Assembly (NCBI RefSeq): GCF_932294415.1
Contig: NC_065536.1
Coordinates: 50,406,354-50,470,353 of the forward strand
DNA length: 64,000 nt
DNA from: Quercus robur
Taxonomy: Eukaryota > Streptophyta > Magnoliopsida > Fagales > Fagaceae
Reading direction: 5' to 3'
Positions 22,638 through 34,906 of the stretch are shown here, piece by piece (positions within the stretch are counted from its first letter, which is position 1; each line of letters opens with the position of its first letter). Under the pieces are notes generated by a model. It searched no databases. It saw only the letters and a list, made by a program, of their open reading frames with translations, and was not told the DNA's origin. Both the position numbers and the translations under genes were made by a program.

Positions 22638-25600
22638 CTATTCACCATCTCTCCATACTTCCCGCAAAAGTTGATATCTGACAACCTTTCGATCTCCATC
22701 TTTTTTCAGCATCAAGTTGGGTTTTGCTGAAGTAGGAGAAACCCGGAAGTTGTCTATTACAATTGAAGAGATGGGTGAATCCAACTCATCAAGCTCATCA
22801 TCACTAGTGTATGATTTTCTTAGCACTGGTGACCCGCTCGTCGTAGATTGACTTTTGACCTCTCCAATGATGCCTGTTAGTGAAGCTGCTGGAGGTGGTT
22901 GATAAATTGTATGAGCAGCAATGCATGGAAAGCTTTTGAAGGAATCTTCTTCAGACTCAAGGTCCTAAATCAAAGCTACAACAGTGAGTTCCATGCAAAC
23001 AATCCTATGCAATCTTAACAGGAATGCAGGAATGCAGATTAGAAATTAAGAAGGGGAGAAAATATTTGCGGAGTAAGTGGGAAATGGACTAACCTCAGAA
23101 TCCAAGGCCTCAAAAACAGCCTCTGGAATTGGGTCTGGGCAAAACTCATCTGGGACAAAATTGTAAAGAACCCTCTTGATTAATGATGCATCAAATGAGG
23201 GGCATACCTGCAGATATTAAAGTTAATCAGTGAACAGAGTAACAAAAATCAATTGAAATCATTGAAGTTACAGGATTTCACCTCTTTTCTTATAGACCTA
23301 TCCGCAAGCATTTCAAAAGGAAGCATCATGAGATCACTCAATGCATTAAGGAGATGGAAAACCTTGAAGGATGTCTCATATTCCACTTTCTTGTCACCAT
23401 CAAGTTCAATCCCACCTTCACTGTCATCAATGTCAAATAAATCTGTAAGCCATCTTGACCAGTTACCTATCTGACAGCACAAAGAAAAGAGAGCAAAGAA
23501 CTTTAATCAAGAGTATGCAGAATTGCTAATCTTCATAAAGATAGAATTTGAGACTATCTTTTGTTTTCATTCCTTTTGAGAAGTCCAGAAGACAGATTTT
23601 TATACCTTCAACATAATCATGAATAAGAAAGTTCATACAAATCCAATATATCATAACTCAAGAAAGCAATTTAAATTGATCACCAACTGAAGTTGAAAAG
23701 AAGCGAACTTCAAAGAGGAAATTTTCTTGTAAGACTCTGATGGAAAACCACATAGAATTGGTCACAAAGACCACTGTTAAGTATAACTAGGACCAAACTC
23801 TTTTCGAAGTAGCTTCTTTGCATACCATTAATAAAAAGGTCGCAATAGTGTTATCAAAGTGGACTCATCTTGCATATTCCAGGAGCAAGTATCTGTAATT
23901 CAATCAAATTTGTAATTTCCAATTGACAGGTTTCTCTGTAGTGAAAATGGCCACAAGTTCAGGAAAAGGTTTTAAAGAATCCAAAATTTATAGACAACAA
24001 ATCATATCCGTATTTTGGCCAAAGACTTCTGTCAATTCTTTTTTTTATTTTTTATTACTATTTAATGAATGCACCTGTGTCAATTCTTTGACACCATATT
24101 CTGACAAGTGAAAAATAGTTTGTGAGATATCATGTTGAAAAACATTTCATTTCTAGGGGCCCCCAAAAACATCAGGAAGGATACAAATTTTGAAGATTGT
24201 CACTGAAGTAGATAAGAACTGTAAGTCTTACAAAATAAGAATGAGAACGTGATAAAATAATGAAAGTGGCTGATAAATGATGATATCAAAGTAGCCCATA
24301 TTAAATTTTTTATAAAAATACTCACAGCATTTTTTAGCTGGGCACCAGACCCAAAGCTTGATTTTCCAGCCGGAATAGGGAGAACCTTAGAATCACTAAT
24401 GGGATCAGAAACAGGATCTGTTGGCATCTCTTCAGCTGATTCACGAAGAATAGCATTGAACATTGCCACATCTAATCTGGCCACCAACTGCTCCATCACC
24501 TAGAAACACAACAGATATTCTATCGGACTTCATTTCTGCAATAGTAAAACTAATCTTAATATTCAGAGAAGACAAAAACATGTATCATATGGGATAGGAG
24601 GAGTAGGTATAGTCATGCCCAAGTATCATATGGGATATGAAGTGGCACATGTAAACACTAAATATAACAGCAGAATGCTACCAGAAGGGAATTATATGCT
24701 AAGGTCACCTAGAGAAGGCACCCATTTTAAACATCCTGAACACGAGTGTAACTTCAGGTGCTTTTATCATTGAACTTCATTAGACAATATCCCAAACTAA
24801 ATTCCAGCCTGATGGAGCAAAGACCAAATTCTTACTTTTGATGCCCAGAAGTGCAAAGAGAACTCCATTAATGAGGGGTTTGTAACAAAAATAATTCCAC
24901 TGAACTAGAGTGTTGACGTAGTTCAGACCGCATATTGCATGTAAACCACATTACAATAGAGCACCAATAGAATTAAGCATATTGGTATCACAATGCTAAC
25001 AAACAAGCAAAAAAACAACTGCATAGATTACCAAGAAAATATTCTCCAATTAATTACTTTTATTTCTTATGTATCCAATCAAGCATACCTCACCTACCAG
25101 AATGGCTTCATCAACTTCTACTTTCTAAGGAAATATACTTCCCCACATATGGTTTCAAATATGACATGAGTGTACAAATACACAACTTGAAGTTTCAAAT
25201 TTCAATCAACAAACTAGAAATGTATTATTTAAGAATCTCATTCTTGTAATACACATTTGAGGAAGAAAGCTTAAATGCGTTAACATACCAATCTAGCCAG
25301 CACAGGTAAGCAGCCACACTCATGCCCTCCAGCTCGAACAGGACAAAGTCTTTCACAAGCATCCTTAAAAGCCCTTTTCCAAAGATCTATGGAAAAGTTT
25401 CCCTGCTCCTGGTCACCTATACCATATCTTGTTCCATGGGTTTTCCTTGAGCCTGAGCACTTAGCAGCAGCAGACTGCATATGTGGAGTCAAAGTCTGAA
25501 AACAACCAAACAATGAATCAAATTAGCCAACAAAAGTGTATCAAATTTTTCTATGAGAAAGAACTCCATAGGAAGAAAGAGAGAATTTGACCTGCCACCA

Positions 25601-28600
25601 CACAGACTCAGTGATTCGATTGAAGATCCAAGTTTCAACATTTTCCAATGCAACTATAAAGGTTTGTGGGTCCTCCCAGTCATCAAAATATTCCACTACA
25701 TTATTTTTCTTTTCCACGAGAAGAGATGATTGACGCTGCTTCAAGGAAGACCTCTCACCCAACCCATTCCCACCACCTCTACTGCTGATGTTTGGTCCAG
25801 CAGAAAGTTGCAATTTGTCAACAGCCTGGCTGATGATTGCCCTTAACAAAATTGAGTTTGACAACCAGAAAGTCAACCTGTTTAAAGAAGGAGAAACATT
25901 CAACAAAAAACCCAAAGAAATACATGATTTTGGAAGCCCTGGAAGATGAATATTTCCCTGAAGCTTTCTGTGGTGAATTAGGAACCCTGGCATGAGTAAT
26001 ATGTATCACTAAATGACAGTTAACTGTCCTTGGCTGAAGCTTACTGGCACTTTCAATTTCGACAATAAACACAATCATTTTTCTATATCAGTGTAGGTAA
26101 AAGAGCCGGGTGCACTTAAGCGCAAGGACCTCTGGAGCCTAAGCATAAAGTGTAAACACATGCCTAATTGAAGTGAAGCGCACAAATTTTATTTTTTTAA
26201 ATTAATAAATTTGAAAGTAATTATTAATGGCCAATACAACAATCAAGTCATTTTATATAATTAATATAACATTTATATAAGCCCCTCCTTTTGCAATTTT
26301 ATCACAAAAATTGCAATATTTTAGATCAACTAGATATCAGTACTTCGTCACCATCAATATCCTTTCATGAATCTCCAGTAGCCATAATGTGCTATGACTA
26401 ATTACTAATATTAATTAATAATTTAATTACTTAGTATAAGAAAAATAAGAATTAGTCAATATAAGATTAATGGTGGATTATGGAGTGATTCCAGTCCAAA
26501 ATGGGTCTTATAGCAGTGTATAGCAGCGCACCATAAATTGAATTTTATATTCCAAATCAATGGTTTATATCAATAGTGTTAATATCACATGGCTACAATT
26601 TAGTTTTGGTTCTTTTTTCTTTTTTCTTTTTGAAAAATATATAAAAGCCCATAAAAGCACGCTCAAAGTGCTCTTCTTTGAATGTGCCTTGCTTTAGAGG
26701 CAAAAAATGCTAGAGCTTTGGTGTTTCGCGCTTAAGCACACTTTTACCAACACTGTTCTATATGATGGAAAGATGATAATTTAAAATCTGCCAAACTTAT
26801 AATGCAACATCATCTGCACATGCTTTAAAAATTCAACAAAGTGAGGTCTTTTACATACCTTGGAACATCATTTCCACATGCTTTAGCAACCAGAACTAAT
26901 CCCGAAACAGCAGTTCTAGCTGCACTGGCCCTCTTAGCTGGGGACCTTGCTTTACAAGCATGAAGATAAAATCTAGAAAGGCGCCGAGCCGGAGCATGTA
27001 CCTTAATTGCAGAACTCCCATGCTCAGCAACCACTGAATAAAGGGAAACCTCAACAGCAGCAGCTTCTCGCAACTCTTCCTCAAGAGTTTCAATTTTAGA
27101 TTTTAATTCAACTTTGTCATCAGAAAAGCTACTAGTCATTTCTTTACTTTCACTAGTTGAATAGATACTGGCAACCTCAACAGCAGCAGCTTCTCGTAAC
27201 TCTTCCTCAAGGATTTCACTTTTAGATTCTAATTCGACCTTGCCATCAGAAAAGCTACTTATTGTTGCTTTATTTTCACTGATAGCTTTTGGTGAGTAGG
27301 CAGCAGCTTCTCGTAACTCTTCCTCAAGGATTTCACTTTTAGATTCTAATTCAACTTTGCCATCAGAAAAGCTACTTATTGTTGCTTTATTTTCATGGAT
27401 AGCTTTTGGTGAATAGGTCCTGGCACTAGTAGCTTCTGGTGAATAGGTCCTGGCTCTAGTAGCTTCTGGAATATTATTATTGTTTCCCTGTTCCATGAGC
27501 TGACTATTGCCAAACATCACACTGCTATTGGAAGAGTGAAAAGGGAATTGAACAGACTTCACATGCCTTAATTTGTTAGTCGTAGGGACACTTTCCTGAA
27601 CTCGAAGTGAATTCCTGCTGAATGAAAGAGTATCATTCCTAAATTTGACTTGCTTTCGGGCAGCATCGTCTGAAAATTTATCAATTACTTCATCTTCTAA
27701 ATGATATTTCTTCACCTCTAAAGTCTGTTCTTCCCGTCCATTTTCTTGCTGCTCCTTTTTCTCTTTGTCCTCAAAACTGGCAACCTTAACCCAATCCTTT
27801 GCTAATTCTGATTTGTACTGCAATTTAATTAACCAAAATTACACAACTAAGTTTGTTACGACAAAATAAAGACAATTGTGTCCATATTACTCCATTTGCC
27901 AGGTTCAGAAGTATTAAACTGATGGACAATTGCAAGTTGCAACCATATCATTTACACACTTCTCCATGAACATTTTGCAATATTTTCATTATCCATCTAA
28001 AAGAATAACTGATACTTCCAGTTGGACTCATCAAATGGGTGAATTCCATAAATATTTTCCAGACCTATGTACTAGAGTGGCTTAAGAACATACCACAAGT
28101 TAATAAAAGCTACATCATGTTTATTCATCTTATAATTACCTTAAAGACAGTACAACTTGAAGAATTCATCAATTCAGAAGAGAGTCATACATTTATGTAT
28201 GAACTTATTCATCCAACTAAATCCAAAACTAGTCAAGAAGACCATAATCCACACACCGTACAGATGAACGAAACCACTATTGTCATGTTTTAAAGCATGG
28301 GACTGGGCCCTTGGCATTTGAGCTCACTCACATTATTCCAGCTTGACTGTTCATTTAATTTGGAATTTGTTCAAAACTACAGAAATATTTAATCTAAGAA
28401 TTATTATTATAATAATAATAAAACACCATGAATTTTGAACCACATAAAGCTGAAATTCGATTCCAATTCAATTCAGAGCAGCCAAAAAAGTAAATATAAT
28501 TTCTCAATGACACCAATACAAATGTTTAATGCAATAGAGGAAAGACATTTTTGAGAATGCATTCAGTGAGAATAATAAGAAAGCGACAACATTGAATACC

Positions 28601-29409
28601 TGATCACTCTGAAGTGGTGAAACTCCTGCAAGTGAACTTCCAGTAGTCTCAAGAGCAGAAGAGGTAATGGTTCGTGATGAATGTGACGAAACATCATCAC
28701 CTTCCTCGTCAGTAAAAGAGGCAATCTCAGCTTCCTCATCATCCCCTTCATTTGTCAATTGCAAAAACGATTCACTTCTGTCCTTGTTCAATGAAAGTTC
28801 CTTTGACAAGCTGCCCTTTGATGATGAGCTGGGAGTGGGACTATCTCTCAATTGCGAAAACGATTCACTTATGTCCTTGTCCAATGAAACTTCCTTTGAC
28901 AAGCTGCCCTTTGATGATGAGCTGGGACTATCTCTATTAAGAGGTTGAATGTTAACATAAAGAACTGGCTGCGCCGAGCTCTTAAAACCCCGTTTGCAGT
29001 TCACCTGAGCACTTATGGTTAAAGACTCCTTGATAATTCCATAATCTGCAAGATTTATCACAGCTGAGCCCAAGAGTTGACCTTTCACTGCCTTGTCCTT
29101 TCGAGGTTCATATAAGCAAAACTCTAAGCTATTCTTCTGAAAATTTTCACGGCCTGTGCCTTTTCTAGACACCTCCTGACACAAAGTAATGGGAAGCCTG
29201 AAAGACTCGCTGATTCCAATTTTCCCATCCCCAACACCACAGCTAAAAGACCCAGAATTATGATCACCATTTTCCCACTGAAGCAACACAGACTGAGAAC
29301 CTTTCAAGGATTGTGATGGGGTCCATGGCTTCACCTCCTGTACATGGATGAGGTAATCAACCTGAATTGGCACGCTTTTTCTACTCTTTGATCTTAACCC
29401 AAGTACCAT
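22638..29409 (-). CDS. EEIG1/EHBP1-type N-terminal C2 (NT-C2) domain protein, eight exons, 1,021 aa
   Basis: Coding exons (minus strand, all GT-AG, phases agreeing): 29409-28600, 27817-26859, 25877-25592, 25495-25289, 24499-24326, 23470-23282, 23207-23094, 22964-22638. They total 3,066 nt. The start ATG opens MVLGLRSKSRKSVPIQVDYL. Residues 1-160 resemble the NT-C2 domain, a C2-like fold in animal EEIG1/EHBP1 and plant relatives thought to link membranes or proteins. Residues 165-225 are Ser-rich with a duplicated S(S)SKGSLSKE...SLDKD unit, followed by an acidic stretch (GDDEEAEIASFTDEEGDD). Residues 280-305 are charged. Residues 405-524 hold three tandem units of about 39 residues, each with a coiled-coil-prone EILEEELREAAA segment. 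The C-terminal half (about 540-960: LHACKARSPAKRASAART, WIFNRITESVWWQ, WKRAFKDACERLCP, LVARLDVAMFNAILRES, IGNWSRWLTDLFDID) is the conserved part of this plant family and may be helical like dilute-type tail domains (inference). Cellular role not established. Intron 2 carries a hAT MITE. The exon model has no transcript support. Confidence 0.85.
26089..26755. mobile_element. hAT-type MITE in intron 2 of the C2-domain gene
   Basis: The ends CAGTGTAGGTAAAAG and (reverse) CAGTGTTGGTAAAAG, each followed by a (C)TTAAGCGC word, are inverted. They are bounded by a perfect 8-bp TSD, TTCTATAT, at 26081-26088 and 26756-26763. The length is 667 bp with no transposase. The CAG start and 8-bp TSD identify hAT. 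Confidence 0.9.
27065..27415 (-). repeat. Three 117-bp coding tandem repeats in exon 2 of the C2-domain gene
   Basis: Three units of 39 codons lie head to tail: about 27415-27299, 27298-27182 and 27181-27065. Units 1 and 2 are nearly identical in DNA (both start YSPKAI and contain ENKATISSFSDGKVE). Unit 3 is diverged (SSFSDDKVELKSKIETLEEE). All keep the reading frame. Confidence 0.85.
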
Positions 29410-30370
29410 TTTAACGAAAACTGCCCGTGTAGCCCTTAGCTGGTATGACTAATCTAAATGCATCTACATTTACAAAACCACACACAAATGAAGACAACCA
29501 CAAAGAAGAATCAAAATCCATTTAAAACTGATGGGAAAGTCCACATTTTAACACACATGCACAAGTACATTGAGAGAGCACAAGTTGTGAATTTAATTCC
29601 AACGAATGACGCAATGCATTGCAATGAAGTTCATTCACCAAAACATTAAAAAAAAAAAAAAAAAAAAAAATGGTGAACTCTGATTATAAGAAAGAATATG
29701 AACACAAAAGAGAACGTGCGAAGGTCTTCAAATCTAAAATTATTAACAAACTTGGGTTTGACCCAACACAATCATTGAGCTATATACAAAGCAAAAAACA
29801 ATATTATAAAATAAAACATGCTATAGATGCCTTAAGAGTTAAGAAAATGAAATCAGAGATAACAATAATAAAGAATAATCATTCAATTTAAAATAAAAGG
29901 TGGGCAGTAGTCAAACAATTATATTCAACAAGATTAAAGAATAAAAAAGTAGATGATCATTGTCACAATAATCCAGGCGAAGTGGCAAACACAAAACTGC
30001 ATCAGATCCAAATAAAAGAACAGAAACATAAAGCATTAAGATTAATACATGAAGTAGCAGCAAAATAAGCCAGAAAGGTAAAGACTTTAGAAGAAAAAAA
30101 ATGTGAAGATCAGAGTTCTGCGACTCTGTGAGTAAATGTACGTACAGTAAAAATGAGTAAACCAGAGAGAGAGAGTTTACTGTTTAGAGTGATGATGGTG
30201 GTGGTGAAGAATACTGCAGAAGATTAGAATGAAAGGAAGAGGTTGTTGGGTTGTGGTTATGTGGATTGGGTTGGGAAATTCTCTGTTTCTGTTTGTTTGT
30301 TTGTGAATGCAGAGATTGTCAGAGTTGAGGTGTTGTTTTCTTTCTTTGGACAGGTCAGAGCGTGAAAAGT
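29410..30370 (-). promoter_or_regulatory. Probable 5' UTR and promoter of the C2-domain gene
   Basis: Upstream of the ATG is an A-rich tract (29647-29670) and, at about 30170-30360, CT-rich minus-strand sequence typical of plant leaders (CTCTCTCTCTGG, CACCACCACCATCATCAC). A 5' UTR intron is possible but not proven. No clear TATA box was fixed. The short open frames here are not convincing genes. Confidence 0.4.
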
Positions 30371-31329
30371 GTTTTGAATAAAATGGAAACCGAAAGACCA
30401 AGAAAAGCAAAAGGCGAAAAAAAAAAAAAAAGGAGAATGCGTGTTGGCTTGGGATTGGGAAAAATGCCTTTTATTTTTGGCTATTATCGTGGCCTTTTCA
30501 GGTTCTCTGTGTTGGATACCAACACCAACTCCTTAGTTTTCATTTTTTTTTATTTAGTATTTCAAATCTTTGAGGAACCATTCATGATGATTTTTCTTTA
30601 TATCAAGTCAAGACATCAATTAATTTTTTTGTGTAAACAGAGATTGATTTCTAGATTTTTTATTAATTTTACTAATTTGTCAACTGGTTTTTGATTTTTG
30701 TCCTAATTAGTACATAGTTTTTTTTTTTTTTTGAGAGAATTAATAATATTTCTTGACTCATTCGGCTCTCAATAATTGATTATTTATTGGGATAATATTT
30801 CCCTTTATCCTAAACTCCCAAATTTAAACCAAAATAAAATTAGAGTTTTATCCTAAGCTTCCAAATTTAGAAATTGTAGATATGCCAAGTGATTATCTTA
30901 TTTAATTGCTGTAGTTGCACCAAATTTCAAAAATTTCCAAATTTAATCATTCCTAATAATAAATTTCATATTGTTATCCATGGGTTTTTAGTTGTGTTAT
31001 GTTTAGATGTGTATAATTAGATTAAATTAATTTTTCTAAATAGTAAAATTGATTATATACGCAAAATCTAACAATAGCATTTTTTAAAAACCTTTTTTCT
31101 TTTTACTTTCTTCTTTTAGCCAATAAACAAAAAACCTAATGTATGTATGTATGATTTTTGTAAATGTGAATATTATGTTGTTTCAATTAAATGGAATACT
31201 TCTTTCTCAAAAAAAAAATAATAATAATAATAATTTAAGGGAATACTTCATTTATTTTTTAGTGAAAAACAATGAGTTACTTATTGAAAAATTAAGATTA
31301 AGACTCAATAAACAAGGTTTCAAAATATC
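30371..31329. other. Intergenic AT-rich sequence
   Basis: T-runs (near 30717-30732) and simple (AAT)n at about 31208-31232. No gene or transposon border recognised. Confidence 0.5.
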
Positions 31330-31891
31330 TTTTTTTTTTTTAAATGGAACGGATCTATTACTCATTTAAATGTAAGGAATCATAATACAATGCCTCAATA
31401 GCTGGTGGGGGAGTATCCTCCAACCAGACTATGTCTTCAGTTACATCTTTCGCATATCTGGCTAAAACATGTGCCACCAAATTTGCACCTCGCTTAACAT
31501 GACTAAAACAAACCTATCTAATCCCATTAGCCAGCCATTGGATATCCTGTATTATGTGCCCAAGCCATGACTGATCAGCTCCAGATGATGAAAGTGAAGA
31601 CATTATAGCTGCATTATCCCCTTCAACAACCAAGTCTGTAAAGCCAGCGTCAATGGCGAACTCCAACGCTCTTCAACAAGCTAAGATTTCTGCCTCTTCA
31701 CTGCCTCCAACCGGTGGACCTTTTGCAGTCATTGCTGCCATTACCTCCCCCTTGCAATTCCGGATTATTACTCCCACAGCATACACGTTCAGGTCCGAGA
31801 ATATGGCCGCATCAAAATTCAATTTGAAAACAGGGTCCGATAGCGGTTTCCATGTGCTTATGCCTATATCCTTTTGAACTGGAATATCCAA
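31330..31891 (-). mobile_element. 5'-truncated LINE fragment (RNase H domain and A-tail)
   Basis: On the minus strand, 31891-31673 reads WKPLSDPVFKLNFDAAIFSD and VGVIIRNCKGEVMAAM, the RNase H domain of a plant LINE. The same domain continues to about 31375 (LACRRALEF, LVVEGDNAAIM, HVLARYAKDV). The T-run at 31330-31341 is the A-tail. One or more stop codons interrupt it (for example after WLANGIR). It resembles the RNase H of the LINE at 39160-43342. Confidence 0.85.
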
Positions 31892-33448
31892 CTGATATAA
31901 TCTAAGTATAAAGTTCTGTTTTTAGTAATAACTTCTACTTAAAAAAATATAAATTTGTCATATGACTCATATAACTTAAAATGATTTTTATTTTTACTTT
32001 TTATTTTATAATTCTATTAAAGTTATACTTTTATTTTATTTTTTTTAAATTTACATATAAATCTTGGATAAGCGGTTTATTGCATAGGCATAAATCAATT
32101 TCCTTATTTTGAAAGTTGAAAGTAAGATTAGAGCACGAATCTATACTGTGAACTTGACGTAAATCACTTTCACTATTTTTTTTTCTCATGATGTGCATTA
32201 CTAAAGTGGTTTCTGATTATTAGTTTCAATGGAAAAGTTCTTAATGGATATGCATGGCGTAAATACTGTTGACGACGAAGTTTGAAGGATTCTTTTTTTT
32301 TTATATAATTATCTTGAATACAATTCAGGTGCTGGCTCACGCAATAATAATTTTGCAAATAGTTTATGTTGATGCATTTGATAGGGATCTTTCACCCTCT
32401 CTGCTTTTCAAGTCATGTATCAATCATTTGGATGGCAACAATTGGCATGTATTGCTTGTTGAAACTTGAAAGAGATGTAAACCTCATTTACTTAGAGGTG
32501 GTTTACCTAACAAAAATAGAAAAAGCTTAGAGGTGGTTTCAAATTAAACCAACACTATCACAAGTTTTTAATTAAATATATTAAATTTTCAACATATCTC
32601 AATTTAAAGTTTAAACCATAAACTCATATCACATAAAATGTTAATGGAAAATGTTTAAACAAAACAACATTGTGCGACTTTGAGTGAAATAATCCATACA
32701 GAATAGACATGTTGAAATAACCGCATAAAATTATGATGTTTAAGAATTTTCTATTAACAAACTCATCATAAATGACTTATGGTTTGAATTGAAACTTTTT
32801 TTTTGAAATTTGAAATTTAATTTGAAACATCTAAAAAATCGAGTTCAATTTGAAAACACTTCTAATTATGGGATTTAAAAGGTAATTTACCCAGATAACA
32901 ACAAGAAGGAACTAATGCATAATTACAGGTGAACTGCTAACTAAATTGATTAGGAGGCTCCATTAATCTATTGAGGTCAAATTCAATTTTTAACATGCAA
33001 ACTCAACTCTAGAGTTGTTGTCAGGCAACAGAAGCAGCATAAATATGACATTAGAGACAAAATACAGATTTTTTTTTAGTCAAAATACAGATATTATTAA
33101 CAAATTCATCAAAATGTGAAATGAATATCTTAGTGAAACACAAAACATGAATTATGATTTCCCAGCACATCCAGAACGAATCATGTTTTCTCCGGGACAG
33201 TAAGTGAAGACAAATTTAATACAGCTTAAAAACAGACAGAATATGAAAATGACCACCAGAATAATCTATCCTCCCAAAATCTGGGGGCACTGTCTTCATT
33301 TTATTCGATGATATCCACCACTAAAGCAATACGCCTACACAACAGAAACAAATTCATCATTAGCCCAAGGCAAGACTAGTTAATATTTCTCATCCATATT
33401 TCAAACAGCGACCACATGAAAACAATGACTAACAAATATCCTATCTTC
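31892..33448. other. Intergenic, no gene seen
   Basis: AT-rich sequence with short T-runs. A 66-codon open frame at 32269-32469 has no recognisable domain. Nothing else can be supported. Confidence 0.5.
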
Positions 33449-33554
33449 TTCTCTTTTTTTATTGGTAAGTTACACACACATCCAATGAGTCTTAAACCCA
33501 TGACCTTAGGGGGAGGAGGTGCCGGTAAAGCTAGAACTCAGTGGCACTAAAACG
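33449..33554 (-). mobile_element. SINE-like element with imperfect TSD
   Basis: On the minus strand it has a B-box-like GGTCATGGGTTTAAGACTC and a tail TGTGTGTGTAACTTACCAAT before an A-run. Flanking repeats TATCCTATCTTC (33437-33448) and TATCCTACCTCC (33555-33566) agree at 10 of 12 positions. About 106 bp long, so probably truncated. Confidence 0.6.
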
Positions 33555-33840
33555 TATCCTACCTCCATATGGTGAAGGTCACCTAGTGACTTCTAAATCT
33601 ATTTGATGAAAACATTGAACATCCTTGACCGTCGAACTACAAATTAAATACAATGCTATCTTTGTGTCTCTCTCTTCTTTTTTATAATATGGTCCAAAGA
33701 GAATGCATAATAGCAAAAGATTGATTTTTATTTTTTGAAGGTCACCATTGTCAGTCAGGTGTCAGTATCCACCTCACATCTTACTAACTAGACATTATCA
33801 ACAGCATTGCTAATCTAGTATCTAGAGAATAACATATTTA

Positions 33841-34012
33841 GGACCCGTTTGAAAACAGCTTATCTAGCTTTTTGTTGAAAACTTTTTGATGAAAGTATGT
33901 TAAAGTATGCTTGTACTTTGAAAAAATTTGAATAAGTGAGAAAAAGTGAGGTTTTAAAAAGCTGTACATAAAAGCTAAAAGTTAAAGCTCAAAACTGATG
34001 CCAAACTCACCC
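33841..34012. mobile_element. Tourist-like (PIF/Harbinger-type) MITE
   Basis: The ends GGACCCGTTTGAAAACAGCTT and (reverse) GGGTGAGTTTGGCATCAGTTT form imperfect inverted repeats, with TTA on both sides (33838-33840 and 34013-34015). The element is 172 bp, AT-rich and foldback-like. Confidence 0.65.
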
Positions 34013-34127
34013 TTAAAACAGATTCTTTTCCTCCACTGTTGCAGTAGCAATGACTCATAACATGAGATGCACTCATGCATGACTCAAAAAGTTTAAGTTG
34101 GAGACAGTGGTGCTTTAACTTTTTAAA

Positions 34128-34222
34128 TGGAAGGTAAAGTAGAGACAAGATTCGAACTCAAGACCACATACTCTGATACTATAATAAATTACCAACTATC
34201 CTAAAAGCTTAAGCTATTAGGA
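34128..34222 (-). repeat. tRNA-like dispersed repeat (possible SINE)
   Basis: The minus strand has TAGCTTAAGCTTTTAGGATA, then GTATCAGAG and a B-box-like GAGTTCGAATCTTG, features of tRNA-derived repeats. It is not a functional tRNA gene, since no cloverleaf can be drawn. No TSD was found. Confidence 0.35.
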
Positions 34223-34546
34223 AACTACGAATACCATTATTCTAGCATTTACCAATATGAAAGAATGCATTGCCCCATTGGGCAAGTAACGTTCTATACT
34301 CATTTATGCTCCTCCAGGAAGCAGAAAAATTGCTCAAAAATGAAAAGAAGTGATATTCAACTCAACTAAGCAAGAAGAAGTAAACTGCAGTAGAGGCCTT
34401 TCAACCACTACAGTCCTCTCTACATGCTGACTACATAGAGGCAAAACAAACTGTATTACGGCTATCACTCTCAATTTAAAGATATAAGTGTTGTCCAAAA
34501 CATCTGTCTGTCTAAGTCTAACAAACTCCTAAAATATACCTCATCT

Positions 34547-34640
34547 TTTCTGACAACAACAACAAGCACAGCCTTAGTGCCAAAATTTGGGGTTGGCTAT
34601 GGATCATCAATAGATTAGTTAAGGTCAATCATATGGATTC
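34547..34640 (-). mobile_element. RTE-type LINE 3' end fragment
   Basis: (CAA)n followed by GCACAGCCTTAGTGCCAAAA and TTGGGGTTGGCTATGGATCA is the reverse of the well-known 3' end of plant RTE LINEs (TAGCC..CCCCAA...AAGGCT..(TTG)n). No coding part remains. Confidence 0.5.
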
Positions 34641-34906
34641 TTTTCAGACAGTGAAAGAAATATAACAAAATTCAATTTTCCAGATCAGGCCACCAATCAG
34701 AGGTCCTACATAGATATTATACCACGCTACAAGTAGACATCAAAATACTAAACTCTCTCCAAAAAAATAAACATCAAACAGATTTCAACATTAGAGAAAG
34801 GCTAGAAAGCATTAGTGCCAAAACAACCAATTTAGGGATTTACGTTTTTATTTTATTTTCCACCTAAAAAAACATGAAAAGGAGGAAAGAATAGCAACCT
34901 GAGTGA

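Noticed and set aside
28667-28948. Plus-strand frames opposite exon 1 of the C2-domain gene
   Set aside because: They are shadows of a Ser-rich repeated coding region.
32269-32469. Small open frame resembling a peptide of 66 residues
   Set aside because: The region is AT-rich, there is no domain, and there are no conserved borders.
34128-34222. Possible tRNA gene
   Set aside because: Only B-box-like and partial A-box words are present; no cloverleaf or anticodon stem can be drawn.
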